64,000 bases of DNA from Candidatus Omnitrophota bacterium (GTDB lineage: Bacteria; Hinthialibacterota; Hinthialibacteria; Hinthialibacterales; JAKPRU01). Of this stretch, positions 36,101-44,079 are shown in pieces; position 1 is the first letter of the stretch, and the number at the start of each line of letters is the position of its first letter. Made by a program: the position numbers and the translations under genes. Under the pieces are notes generated by a model. It did not search any database. It was not told where the DNA came from and was given only the letters and a program-made list of their open reading frames with translations. Location: contig JAKQSI010000053.1 in the NCBI GenBank assembly GCA_029570205.1, forward strand, positions 22,477-86,476, given 5' to 3'.

Positions 36101-36369
36101 GTGTCGGATGAAAGATAATGACGGTTTGTATGACCTCCGGCGGAGGTACCCTGCGCATTCCGAACCGTATAAGTGAAATCGAGAGTGGCTCCCTCGCTTG
36201 AAACACTCCTTGAAGAGGTAATAGAGGGATTGCTGTTGAATCGCAAATCCGGCTGAGCCTCCACTGAGGAAATCCAAGTCCCAATCAGGACCACAAAAAG
36301 AGCTCGTGCGAGCCAACGGTACATGGAAATCGTTCCCAACTTCTTCGCTTCTGCGGCGATGACCTTCAT
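33178..36369 (-). CDS. Secreted CARDB - (TPTxTP)n - VCBS-like repeat protein
   Basis: Up to 1063 residues. A signal peptide (MYRWLARALFVVLIGTWISSVEAQ) follows an alternative start at 36324; the upstream ATG at 36369 adds 15 residues. Two CARDB-like beta domains (PDLRFNSNPSITSS to VSETNESNNRYI, and PDLTLTSGPII to VTEWNENNNRVM) are separated by Thr-Pro-rich linkers. A long TPTDTPTEIPTDTPTNTPT linker (roughly residues 365-530) leads to a cadherin-like piece, then seven VCBS/FG-GAP-like repeats with calcium loops such as DFDGDGTHELV, DVDNDGDMELL, DVNADGTDELL and DADLDGDDELI, probably a seven-bladed propeller. It is likely exported and surface-linked. Confidence 0.82.
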   Translation of the reverse strand: MKVIAAEAKKLGTISMYRWLARALFVVLIGTWISSVEAQPDLRFNSNPSITSSRSVSSEGATLDFTYTVRNAQGTSAGGHTNRHYLSSDTQIGNDIEVFPCYVSSGIPGRSNQKVTTTVSFAVPAGTYYLVVVIDADGDVSETNESNNRYIRTSQPITVSDPTPTPTNTATRTPTRTWTPTSTRTFTPTNTPTRTPTATRTYTPTSPPTATPTVTPTFTVTPTPTLGTTGPDLTLTSGPIITSSLLLPAGGGTLDVTYVEYNDGLGSFFQKIADLHTSTVYLSSDQNIGNGDDLALSPTDRASLMLGGSSRNVSLTVNVPGTPGTYYLYVFLDSGQSVTEWNENNNRVMSVSQVIVVGPTPTDTPSPTYTPTNTPTYTPTDTPTEIPTDTPTNTPTYTPTDTPTEIPTDTPTNTPTNTPTDIPTDTPTYTPTDTPTEIPTDTPTNTPTDIPTNTPTYTPTDTPTEIPTDTPTNTPTDIPTNTPTYTPTYTPTDTPTEIPTDTPTNTPTDIPTDTPTVTPTNTPTSTPADTPTPTVTPTLPPVSTPVPPPVITISYGGKPVSPTTAIGGRVENRINLTVNATDPGWPSVTLSLLSGPAGSSFLSFADQGVFSWVPSATQVGDFQSVFLAQNAGLSTGTASAKFRIFRSPRRIIANPGNFVAIGFTNHTNPQVWSQVFNPLTGLRLGGGKLIDGYLYAEYAYPQWDRFLTMDFDGDGTHELVTADITEEGTVKTWISVRDLMTGTKIRPSFRVLEDPAYQSPQWTECMPADVDNDGDMELLVTGVATLGGVSWRNYLQTWEPETGIRLKTIRLLFDSAFDYTNPAWHHNMVADVNADGTDELLSVGVTNETPPRTYCQVRNPLNHFQKFSFRILSSAEFSLPLLNQFLAGNVDSDPNDELVAIGVTNETVKRTWVQVWNPNSGVLKYGGLKLLDSAEFAYPEGNRFVLADGDGDGKKELLAIGITNEARGRIWVQRWDLANRVKLGGSIVLLNDPAFEDPSLSEYFAMDADLDGDDELIATGYARANNAFWVQVWDLNPMQLKKTFRVLNDTSFAHPVYNSWTGG
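34770..35290. repeat. In-gene tandem array of 12-bp units (TPTx), with higher-order periods
   Basis: Units of 12 bases encode TPTD, TPTN, TPTE or TPTY. A longer block starting GTGTCCGTCGGAATTTCC recurs at 34865, 34961, 35045, 35141 and 35201, that is every 96, 84, 96 and 60 bases, all multiples of 12. The array keeps the reading frame. Such arrays expand and contract by slippage. Confidence 0.85.
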
Positions 36370-36703
36370 CCGGACTCGGTTACCAAAGATTCAGGAGATA
36401 CGAGCAAAAAGCCAATTTTGAATAAGATAGCACATCTTCCATTGCGAAAACAAGTCAAAAAAAAGAATCCACACACATTCAATAATAATTATCGTATTTA
36501 TTTTCGCAATCATTAGGCCATTATACTCCCAAGGATTAACATTCCCGCAATATTCCCTTAAAACCACATCTTTTCAGCCAAGATTACACTTGTGGCGAGT
36601 CCATTGAAACATTATGTTGCAAATATCTTCAGCCCCAGTGTTCTCTGATTTGCTCAAATCGCTCCGTTTTTCTCATCTTGCGAAAGGTTTTGTGGTAGCA
36701 GAT

Positions 36704-36720
36704 TGTCTCACAATGAGACA
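36704..36720. promoter_or_regulatory. Operator-like palindrome TGTCTCA-CAA-TGAGACA
   Basis: A perfect 7-base inverted repeat with a three-base spacer. The core TCTCACAATGA (36706-36716) reappears exactly at 36821-36831, just downstream of the predicted -10 box. The pair of sites upstream of the phosphoglycosyl-transferase gene suggests a repressor or activator binding site. Confidence 0.5.
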
Positions 36721-36782
36721 TTTCTCTGAACGCCAACATACCTTGCCCACACCATCGAGATAAATAAACCGCTGATTGTCGC

Positions 36783-36810
36783 TTTCAATTCTTTGTGTTT
36801 AGCGTATAAT
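36783..36810 (+). promoter_or_regulatory. Candidate promoter for the phosphoglycosyl-transferase gene
   Basis: A perfect TATAAT at 36805-36810 with a weak TTTCAA (36783-36788) 16 bases upstream. The transcript would start near 36817, immediately before the second copy of TCTCACAATGA. Confidence 0.45.
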
Positions 36811-36893
36811 CGTTTTGTATTCTCACAATGAAATGAAATGCTTTTTTGTTTGCACGAAGAAGGAGTCTTGTTTGAGCGGAACTGGATAACGAA

Positions 36894-38264
36894 ATGCCGC
36901 GCTTAGTAGACTCGGCTCTTTCGGCGCTCATCCTGCTTGTATGTGCCCCCCTGATCGCAGTGATCGCGCTTGCAATCCACCTCGAAAGCGGAGGCCCTGT
37001 TTTCTATCGTCAGGAGCGGATCGGCAAGGGCGGCAAGCCATTCCTGTTATTTAAGTTCCGCAAGATGCCCAAGGACCTGCCGAAACAAGGCCCCATGTTG
37101 ACCGGGCGTTTCGACCCCAGGCTGACCCATGTCGGCCGATTCCTGGAAAGAACCAAGCTGGACGAGCTCCCCCAGCTCCTGAATGTCCTTCGGGGCGACA
37201 TGACTCTGGTCGGCCCGCGACCCGAAGTGCGCAAGTTCATCTCCCATTATCCCGAAAAGTGGAAGACTGTCCTGTCGGTCAAGCCCGGCATAGTGGGGCT
37301 GAACCAGGTGTGTCATCGGAACGAATCCGAACTGTTTCCCACGGATTGCTTGGATATCGAGGAGTATTACATCCGCCATATCCTGCCCGACAAGCTGGAT
37401 ACCGACATCCGGTATGTGGAGCGTCGTGGATTCTGGTTTGACTTGTGGATTCTGCTGCGGGCGGCTTGGGTCACCCTCTTTGGAACAGTGACTTTGCGGT
37501 CCATGGAAGCCTACCGGAGCTATTTTGCAATCCTCATTCTGGACACTTGTCTTGCGGTAGCCTCCTACATCCTGGCGTACAGCGTGCGTTTCAGTGGACA
37601 GGTTCCTGTGCAGGATCGGGAGTTACTCTACCGGATGCTTGTTCCCGTGGCTTTGATTCGCGCGTTGGTTTTTGCGGTTTACGAGACGCCTCGTCACGTT
37701 CCCGGATATTTCTCTGTGCATGAAGTCGGGGTTGTTTTGCGTTCCATTGTGATTGGTTCCCTCGGGATCCTGGGCTATGCCTTTCTGGCGAACCTTCGCG
37801 CCCATTCTCGTGCAATTTTCTTCATCGATTCGGCATTCCTGGTGATCTTATTGCTGGGATATCGGTGGGCTTGGGCATGGTGGAAACACCGAAGCGGTAA
37901 TTCGGTGGGGAGTCCCAGGGTCGTAATTGCCGGTGTGAATCACGAAACCGTCAGGATTATCGAGACGCTCCAGCGAATGAGGGAGAAACTGATCGAGGTA
38001 ATCGGAGTTGTCGACACGGATGCAACCCGCCGTGGACACCATATCGCCGGAGTCGAGATCATCGGACTGGCCGGGGAAATGGACCTGCTCTTGGGAGTCC
38101 ATCATATTGATGCTGTCCTGATGGTTCGAAGCGCCTTGTCCGACATAATCGCCGAGCGGATCGAGCAAATCTGCGGTGACCATAATGTGAAAGTGTTCAT
38201 CGTTCCGGAATTAATCAACACCATCGAGACCATCGTCCCCAAACCCACAGCCCACCGGCAATAG
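36894..38264 (+). CDS. Reversed-order phosphoglycosyl transferase plus CoA-binding-like membrane half
   Basis: 456 residues. Residues 1-195 are a PglC/WbaP-type initiating sugar transferase: one helix, GGPVFYRQERIGKGGKPFLLFKFRKM, RTKLDELPQLLNVLRGDMTLVGPRPE and KPGIVGLNQV. Residues 205-330 form about four helices, and 340-450 form a Rossmann-like CoA_binding_3-type domain (RVVIAGVNHETVRIIETL, VIGVVDTDATRRG, IAGVEIIG, IDAVLMV). WcaJ/WbaP enzymes normally have the helices and Rossmann part first and the transferase last; here the order is reversed and no epimerase follows. It would attach the first sugar phosphate to undecaprenyl phosphate. The start follows GGATAAC. Confidence 0.85.
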   Translation: MPRLVDSALSALILLVCAPLIAVIALAIHLESGGPVFYRQERIGKGGKPFLLFKFRKMPKDLPKQGPMLTGRFDPRLTHVGRFLERTKLDELPQLLNVLRGDMTLVGPRPEVRKFISHYPEKWKTVLSVKPGIVGLNQVCHRNESELFPTDCLDIEEYYIRHILPDKLDTDIRYVERRGFWFDLWILLRAAWVTLFGTVTLRSMEAYRSYFAILILDTCLAVASYILAYSVRFSGQVPVQDRELLYRMLVPVALIRALVFAVYETPRHVPGYFSVHEVGVVLRSIVIGSLGILGYAFLANLRAHSRAIFFIDSAFLVILLLGYRWAWAWWKHRSGNSVGSPRVVIAGVNHETVRIIETLQRMREKLIEVIGVVDTDATRRGHHIAGVEIIGLAGEMDLLLGVHHIDAVLMVRSALSDIIAERIEQICGDHNVKVFIVPELINTIETIVPKPTAHRQ

Positions 38265-38399
38265 ACCTGTAACTCACCATTGGCCCTTATCTGTCCCATT
38301 CATCCCATTTTCTTCTGACTGCTTCGAGTACAACTCTCGCACTGTTCCCGTTCCTCCCCTCCCAACACCGTCCCCTTTGTGTATCACCCCATCGACAGG

Positions 38400-38428
38400 T
38401 GACCGGCAAGAATAATTCCCTGTATTAT
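38400..38428 (+). promoter_or_regulatory. Possible promoter for glutamate dehydrogenase
   Basis: TGACCG (38400-38405) and TATTAT (38423-38428) are 17 bases apart in an AT-rich stretch about 50 bases before the GTG. The -35 box is weak; TATACT at 38426 is an alternative -10. Confidence 0.38.
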
Positions 38429-38478
38429 ACTATGTATATACAATAAACACAAAAATCTTTAACTGGAGATTCGCAACC

Positions 38479-39891
38479 GTGGGAAACATCGAATTATTCC
38501 AGCAGGTTAATCAGAATTTCGACAGGGCAGCGAAGCATGTGAAGTATCCGGAAGGGCTTCTGAAACAGATCAAAGCCTGCAACGCGACCTATCGCATGGC
38601 GTTTCCGCTGAAACGAGACGATGGAAGCCTTGAGGTGGTTTTCGCGTGGCGGGCCGAGCACAGCCAGCACAAACTCCCCACCAAGGGCGGGGTCCGATTT
38701 GCCGACAATGTCAACGAGGACGAGATAAAAGCCCTGGCCGCACTGATGACCTACAAATGTGCGGTTGTGAATGTGCCTTTCGGGGGTGCAAAAGGCGGCA
38801 TCCGGATCGACAGGCACAAGTACTCCGAGAGTGAACTTGAACGAATCACGCGCCGGTACACCTATGAGCTGGACAAGAAAAATTTTCTGGGACCCGGCAT
38901 AGATGTGCCCGCGCCGGACTATGGAACAAGCGCGCGGGAAATGGCCTGGATGGCGGATACCTATATCCAACTTCATCCCGGCCAATTGGATGCCCCGGCG
39001 TGTGTTACCGGCAAACCGATTTCTCTCGGCGGTGTGCGGGGACGGAAAGAGGCGACCGGACACGGCGTTTTCTTCGGCATCCGCGAGGCCTGTCGAATCG
39101 CCGAGGACCTGCGTCCCTTCGGATTGTCACCGGGATTGCAGGGCAAGCGTATCATAATTCAGGGACTCGGGAATGTGGGTTATCATGCGGCCCGGTTCCT
39201 CGAGAAGGGCGGCGCGAAAATCATCGCTATTGCGGAACACGACGGCGCGATCGCCTGCGAGAGAGGATTCGATGTCGAAAAGGTCAAGCAATACTTCCTC
39301 GACCACGGAACCGTTCTCAATTTCCCAGCCGCTACGAATATCCCTGACACGGCGGACGCCTTGGAACTGGAATGCGATATCCTTGTTCCCGCCGCATTGG
39401 AGAATCAGATCACTCTGTCCAATGTGGATCGAATCCGGGCAAAGATCGTCGCTGAGGCCGCTAACGGGCCGACGACTGCCGACGCCGGCGAGGAACTCGA
39501 AAAGAGTGGCGTGCTGGTCATCCCGGACATTTACCTGAACGCGGGGGGTGTCACCGTCTCCTATTTCGAGTGGCTGAAAAATCTTTCGCATGTCCGGTTC
39601 GGTCGTCTCAGCAAGCGGTTCGAGGAAAACACAAATACAACCATCCTGCGGGAAGTGGAACGCATGACCGGCAAGCAAATCCCCGCAGAAACTCTGGCCC
39701 GATTGGTCCATGGCGCAGATGAGGAAGACCTGGTCAACTCCGGGTTGGAGGAAACCATGATCTCCTCGTACCACGAAATCCGCGAAATTAAGAAGAAACA
39801 TGACGGTCGAATTGATTTGCGCACGGCGGCATTCATTGCGGCCATCGATAAAATCGCCCGCTGCTACCTGGACTTGGGCATTTTCCCTTGA
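38479..39891 (+). CDS. gdhA: Glutamate (Glu/Leu/Phe/Val) dehydrogenase
   Basis: 470 residues from GTG 38479; GGAG lies 11 bases upstream. Landmarks are LPTKGGVRFADNVNEDEIKAL, the catalytic-Lys region YKCAVVNVPFGGAKGGI, GPGIDVPAPDYGT, the dinucleotide fold IIIQGLGNVGYHAARFLEKGGA, and ILVPAALENQIT. It interconverts glutamate and 2-oxoglutarate plus ammonia in the cytoplasm. A block of about 50 residues at the C-terminus, including PAETLARLVHGADEEDLVNSGLEE, makes it longer than the common 420-residue bacterial form. The cofactor cannot be settled by eye. Confidence 0.95.
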   Translation: MGNIELFQQVNQNFDRAAKHVKYPEGLLKQIKACNATYRMAFPLKRDDGSLEVVFAWRAEHSQHKLPTKGGVRFADNVNEDEIKALAALMTYKCAVVNVPFGGAKGGIRIDRHKYSESELERITRRYTYELDKKNFLGPGIDVPAPDYGTSAREMAWMADTYIQLHPGQLDAPACVTGKPISLGGVRGRKEATGHGVFFGIREACRIAEDLRPFGLSPGLQGKRIIIQGLGNVGYHAARFLEKGGAKIIAIAEHDGAIACERGFDVEKVKQYFLDHGTVLNFPAATNIPDTADALELECDILVPAALENQITLSNVDRIRAKIVAEAANGPTTADAGEELEKSGVLVIPDIYLNAGGVTVSYFEWLKNLSHVRFGRLSKRFEENTNTTILREVERMTGKQIPAETLARLVHGADEEDLVNSGLEETMISSYHEIREIKKKHDGRIDLRTAAFIAAIDKIARCYLDLGIFP

Positions 39892-40053
39892 GATGTGCCG
39901 AAAGTCTCTTGATCCCCTCCCAGGAGATGGAAGAACTGTGATAGAATAAGATGAGTTCTCTATCGAGACGTACTGGTCATGGGGTACAGTTCCCGGAACT
40001 TGGCCATCTTTTCGGGGAGAAGGCGATAATGCTCTTGCCGGGATGAGTGTTAC

Positions 40054-40374
40054 ATGGCGAAGAACACTATGGATCTGGTTCGGGCTGCTGCGGAGAAGAG
40101 GCTGCTTTTCTTGCCTCATGCCATGCGACAAATGTCCCGATTCGATCCGATGATCACCACCGAAGAGGTTGCGATTGCTATTCGTTCTGGGGAGATCGTC
40201 GAGGATTATCCGGAGGATGTTCGCGGACATAGCTGTCTGATGATGGGAGTTGGACAAGAGGATCGTCCAGTCCATATTGTCTGTTCTCCTAAGACAGACT
40301 ATCTGGCAATCATCACGGCCTATCTCCCTGACACCTACAGATGGGATCAAGGTCTCAAAAGGAGGCTGAAATGA
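40054..40374 (+). CDS. DUF4258 domain protein, probable toxin of a toxin-antitoxin pair
   Basis: 106 residues with the DUF4258 pattern: LFLPHAMRQMSRFDP, EVAIAIRSGEIVEDYPED, GHSCLMMGVGQEDRPVHIVCS and IITAYLPDTYRWDQG. The fold is related to RelE-type toxins. Its TGA overlaps the ATG of a YgiT-type zinc-finger gene by four bases (ATGA). This toxin-first order with an MqsA/YgiT-like partner is a recurrent toxin-antitoxin layout. Activity, for example as an mRNA interferase, is inference. Confidence 0.82.
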   Translation: MAKNTMDLVRAAAEKRLLFLPHAMRQMSRFDPMITTEEVAIAIRSGEIVEDYPEDVRGHSCLMMGVGQEDRPVHIVCSPKTDYLAIITAYLPDTYRWDQGLKRRLK

Positions 40375-40586
40375 AAGAATGCATTCATTGCCAGGGAATC
40401 ATGCGCAGATCCACAGCCCCTTTTTCCGTGGATCGCAAGGGATATCATCTCCATTGGGAAGCCGTTCCTGCATGGGTTTGCGAGCAATGCGGTGAATCGT
40501 ATTTTGAATCGCGAGAAGTGGATCTGATTCAACACGCGTTAATGGCTCTGGATCGTGAGAGCGATGCACTGTTGTCCGCGATTTGA
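40371..40586 (+). CDS. YgiT-type zinc-finger antitoxin-like protein
   Basis: 71 residues. GGAGG lies five bases before ATG 40371. CxxC pairs C-I-H-C at the start and VPAWVCEQCGESYFE in the middle form the YgiT/MqsA-like zinc site. A short helical tail follows (IQHALMALDRESDALLSAI). There is no C-terminal XRE DNA-binding domain as in full MqsA. Translational coupling to the DUF4258 gene supports the antitoxin reading. Confidence 0.83.
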   Translation: MKECIHCQGIMRRSTAPFSVDRKGYHLHWEAVPAWVCEQCGESYFESREVDLIQHALMALDRESDALLSAI

Positions 40587-40711
40587 GCGAAGATCCAAAG
40601 GACCATCCGACGCTCTCTTCCAACCCATCCCCCGCTTCGGTTGCGGGATGGGCGCAATTATGTGAAGATGAGCCATCCGATTCAACAGGTATCCCAAGGA
40701 GGAAATCCCCC

Positions 40712-41989
40712 ATGAAACCACATACAACCATGGCAGTTGCGGCGATTTTCGTTTGCGTTGTTGTGGCTCCGGCCATATTCGGCGATTCCGCCATTCAGGA
40801 GATCGTTATCAAGAACGGCAAGTTCAGCCAGGAATGGTGCCCGATCAATGTCCCGGTCGAAAAGGCCATCGCACCCGGCGATCTGCAATACCTGAAATGC
40901 CCGGATGGAACCTGCCTGTCTGTCCAGGTGCGCCCGGAAGAAACCGGCAGTGTGATTACATTCATCCTGCCGAAATTAGAAGCCGATCAGACCTTGCGCC
41001 TTGTTCCGACAAACACCTCAAAAGAGGAACAGCCAATGCAGGTTCAGAAAACGGCGGATTATCGGATCGACATCAAGGCGGGCAATACCCTCATCACCTC
41101 GTATTGCTTCCAGCCGGATTCGGAAAAACCTTACCTGTACCCGGTCATCGGCCCGAAAGGGACACATTTGACCCGTGGGTTTCCCATGGAAAATCTGGAC
41201 TTTGAAAAGGAATTGAAGGCGCAGGATCATCCGCATCATCGCTCGTTCTGGGTAGCCTATGGCGATGTCAACGGCGGCGACTTCTGGATGATGGGGAAAG
41301 ACCCGAACCACCGCGACGCCCAGAAGACCGATGAGATTGCGGTCACACAGTCCGGGCCGGTGTACGGAAGGCTTCTTGCCAGGAACAGCTGGGTGAAGGC
41401 AGACGGGCCGCGAGCCGTTTCCGAACAGCGGGAATACATCTTTTACAATACACCCGAAGAAGCCCGCGTGATCGACAGCATTGTGACATTTACCGCGACG
41501 GATGGGGATGCTCTGTTCGGCGCTACCAAAGAAGGCGGAATCTGCTCGCTTCGCCTGAATCCCAAAATCGACGAGTCTCACGGAAACGGTGTCATACGTA
41601 ACTCCGAGGGCGGACGAGGTGCGAAAGAATGCTGGGCGCATCGCGCAACCTGGTGCGACTATTACGGAACGCTGGACGGCAACGTGGTCGGAATCGCCGT
41701 GTTCGACCATCCGACCAACCTGCGTCACCCGACCTGGTGGCACATTCGCGAATACGGCCTGTTCTCGGCCAATTGCTTCGGGCTGCGCGATTTCTTTCAA
41801 TTACCCACCAAGTCCGAGCGCGATCAGCCGAACAAACACGTAGGCGACTACCTGCTTCCGGCGGGCAAATCGCTAACCTTTAATTACCGTATCGTTCTTC
41901 ACGCAGGCGACACGGACCAGGCACAAATCGCCAACCGCTACGCGGCCTACGGCACCCCGCCCCAAGCGGAAGTTGTATGGAAGAAATAG
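40712..41989 (+). CDS. Secreted PmoA-family (DUF6807-type) protein
   Basis: 425 residues from ATG 40712, with AAGGAGG upstream; the frame stays open 43 codons earlier but is not coding-like. A signal peptide (MAVAAIFVCVVVAPAIFG) is followed by a beta-rich domain with PYLYPVIGPKGTHLTRGFPMEN, DHPHHRSFWVAYGDVNGGDFW and ATWCDYYGTLDGNVVGIAVFDHPTNLRHPTWWHIREYGLFSANCFG. PmoA-type proteins occur next to sugar-catabolic genes in planctomycetes and Bacteroidota; their enzymatic role is not settled. No such genes are adjacent here. Confidence 0.85.
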   Translation: MKPHTTMAVAAIFVCVVVAPAIFGDSAIQEIVIKNGKFSQEWCPINVPVEKAIAPGDLQYLKCPDGTCLSVQVRPEETGSVITFILPKLEADQTLRLVPTNTSKEEQPMQVQKTADYRIDIKAGNTLITSYCFQPDSEKPYLYPVIGPKGTHLTRGFPMENLDFEKELKAQDHPHHRSFWVAYGDVNGGDFWMMGKDPNHRDAQKTDEIAVTQSGPVYGRLLARNSWVKADGPRAVSEQREYIFYNTPEEARVIDSIVTFTATDGDALFGATKEGGICSLRLNPKIDESHGNGVIRNSEGGRGAKECWAHRATWCDYYGTLDGNVVGIAVFDHPTNLRHPTWWHIREYGLFSANCFGLRDFFQLPTKSERDQPNKHVGDYLLPAGKSLTFNYRIVLHAGDTDQAQIANRYAAYGTPPQAEVVWKK

Positions 41990-42096
41990 CAGATTTCCCT
42001 GGAAAGGGTTGGGGGGAGGAAGATCCCGGGCGCCGCCGGCATCTTGCCGGTGATCGTCGGAATGAAGGGGGCTACACATGAGAAGATTTGTCTTCT

Positions 42097-42130
42097 CCCT
42101 CTCCCACCGGGAGAGGGTTGGGGTGAGGGA
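42097..42130. repeat. CT/GA-rich hairpin with GTTGGGGTGAGGG tail
   Basis: CCCTCTCCC (42097-42105), loop ACC, GGGAGAGGG (42109-42117), then TTGGGGTGAGGG. The 9-base stem and asymmetric tail are shared with other intergenic hairpins of this window. It follows GGCATCTTGCCGG at 42038-42050, also found near 51057. Confidence 0.6.
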
Positions 42131-42138
42131 AATACCGG

Positions 42139-43941
42139 ATGTCTAGGTCCTTCTATTCCACACCATTAACCGCCTTCCTCCTCGGCTGTATCCTCGTCAC
42201 ACCCCCGACTCTATTCATTACCTTTTACAACCCTGTTTTCTTTAATCATCTCGGCTGGACTCTATTTCTCATTGCTCTCATTCCCGGCATAATCGGTCTT
42301 GTAGCAGGGCAGGGAATTGCCCTGCTTTTTCCCCGTTGTCGTGAGTTTCTTCCCTGCGCCAAATCTATTCTCATCATTGTAATCTTTCTGATTTGCGTAT
42401 GGTTTGGTGTTTGGGGAGTAGCTGTTTCATGCTCATCCCGCCCTCTCGGACCTGCCTGGCCGGATCTGGTAGTCATCGGTTTAGATGGGGCGACCTGGGA
42501 CATTATCGATCCCATGCTGCAGGCAGGCGATCTGCCTCATCTCGCCGCGCTGTGCAGGGATGGCGCACGAGGACCCCTGGAAACACTCAGTCCCATCTGG
42601 TCCCCGCTGATCTGGACTTCCATCGCTACCGGCAGGCGGCCGGAGGACCATGGTATTACCGGCTACTATGGAACCCGCGCCGATCTCAAGTCTGCACGGA
42701 TTTGGGATATAACGGTATCCCAAGGGAAACGAACCGGCCTGTTCGGATGGCTGCTGACCTGGCCGCCGGAGGAGCAATTTGTATTTACGGTCCCCTCGTG
42801 GATGGCACGATCTACCGAAACAATCCCCGCACGATATGGTTTCATACAGGAACTCAATTTGAACCGCGATTCATCGGGCGGCGACGTGCGCCCCCTGAGC
42901 ATTCTGTTTCGCGGAATCCTGAACGGGTGGCAAATCTCCACCGCAATGGAGTACGCAAAACACTCTCGGCGAATCGCGACGAATCCCGACGAGATTCTTA
43001 TCCGGCAGCATTTCAGCTCCGTTATGCCGTGTACGGATGTCTACCTGGCGCTGCTGCGCGAACAGAAGCCGCAAGTTACCTGTTTCTGTCTCTATGGAAT
43101 GGATCAGCTCGGCCATCGTTTCTGGAAAGATTTTGATCCGACAGGCTTTGAAGAAAATCCGCAAAAACCACGCCCGGAATACCGAAACGTTATTCCCGAC
43201 TACTATCGTTTGGCAGATGCCGCCGTCGGAAGGCTGCTTGCGGTTTTGCCGCAGGGAACGACTATCGTTGTGTTATCCGATCACGGCATGGGGCCGGATT
43301 ATGCCGCCCCGGCGCGGTATGTCCTCAATATGGACCGCATCCTCGAGTCGGCGGATATGCCGGATCGGTTCTCCGTCTCGTTCGCCCAGCGTCGCTACAT
43401 TCTTCATCCCCTGTCCGATCTTACAGATTCCCGGCGGGAAGCGGCGCGGATCAAATTAGCCGATGTGCGTCTGGCCGAACAGGAAACTCCTTTATTCGAG
43501 ATTTCGGAGGAGAATGGAGATATGATTCTGAATCCGCAAATCGAGATGCTGGCCGGCCCCGAATCCCCGCTCGCAAAAACACAGGGCCTTGTTGTAGAGG
43601 GACAATTGATCCCGATACAGGAACTCTGCGAGATTCGTCATCTCTCCGGTTCGCACCGCATGAACGGTATTCTCATTATTAAAGGGCCGGATATCCTGTC
43701 CGGCGCACCGATTCGGGACGCCGGAGTGTTAGACATTGCGCCGACAGTATTGACTGTTCTGGGATTACCTGTAAGTAGAGAAATGCCTGGACGAGTACTG
43801 GAGGAGATATTCTGTGAAGGTTATTTCGACCGGCATCCGGTATTGTGGGTCGACGCGTATCCCCCGCCCCCGGCGGTGAGCCATGATAAAGAAAATGAAA
43901 TTCAGATAGATGATCGTCTGAGAGGCCTGGGCTATATTTAA
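42139..43941 (+). CDS. Membrane-anchored type I phosphodiesterase/nucleotide pyrophosphatase
   Basis: 600 residues. Three hydrophobic segments (about 8-30, 37-60 and 74-98) precede an alkaline-phosphatase-superfamily domain: PDLVVIGLDGATWDII, LSPIWSPLIWTSIATGRRPEDHG with the catalytic Thr, and VVLSDHGMG. Metal-binding D and H residues fit (D in GLDGA, D-H in SDHGM, H in MDQLGHRFW). Relatives include nucleotide pyrophosphatases and phosphoglycerol-type transferases of outer-surface glycans. The substrate is unknown. A ribosome site is not obvious. It ends at the bidirectional hairpin at 44011. Confidence 0.85.
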   Translation: MSRSFYSTPLTAFLLGCILVTPPTLFITFYNPVFFNHLGWTLFLIALIPGIIGLVAGQGIALLFPRCREFLPCAKSILIIVIFLICVWFGVWGVAVSCSSRPLGPAWPDLVVIGLDGATWDIIDPMLQAGDLPHLAALCRDGARGPLETLSPIWSPLIWTSIATGRRPEDHGITGYYGTRADLKSARIWDITVSQGKRTGLFGWLLTWPPEEQFVFTVPSWMARSTETIPARYGFIQELNLNRDSSGGDVRPLSILFRGILNGWQISTAMEYAKHSRRIATNPDEILIRQHFSSVMPCTDVYLALLREQKPQVTCFCLYGMDQLGHRFWKDFDPTGFEENPQKPRPEYRNVIPDYYRLADAAVGRLLAVLPQGTTIVVLSDHGMGPDYAAPARYVLNMDRILESADMPDRFSVSFAQRRYILHPLSDLTDSRREAARIKLADVRLAEQETPLFEISEENGDMILNPQIEMLAGPESPLAKTQGLVVEGQLIPIQELCEIRHLSGSHRMNGILIIKGPDILSGAPIRDAGVLDIAPTVLTVLGLPVSREMPGRVLEEIFCEGYFDRHPVLWVDAYPPPPAVSHDKENEIQIDDRLRGLGYI

Positions 43942-44010
43942 TAAATTCGGCTCAATAGCCGCCGGCCTGGAAAGCACAAAACTCCGGCTCTCGCCGAAAT
44001 GACTGTGTTG

Positions 44011-44051
44011 CTTCTCTGCTCCCTCTCCCGGCGGGAGAGGGAGCAGAGAAG
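44011..44051. terminator. 19-bp perfect hairpin between convergent genes
   Basis: CTTCTCTGCTCCCTCTCCC (44011-44029) pairs perfectly with 44033-44051 around a GGC loop. It lies between the stop of the phosphodiesterase (43941) and the stop of the first prepilin (44080), so it could serve both strands. No long T-run is present. Confidence 0.6.
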
Positions 44052-44079
44052 GGGATCTCCTGGACACTGGGACTTGCGC

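Larger units (their letters stand above)
36370..36893. other. 524-base AT-rich intergenic region between divergent genes
   Basis: Richest in A+T of any stretch in the window; no credible gene. It contains the palindrome at 36704, a repeat of its core at 36821 and the TATAAT at 36805, all annotated separately. Confidence 0.7.
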
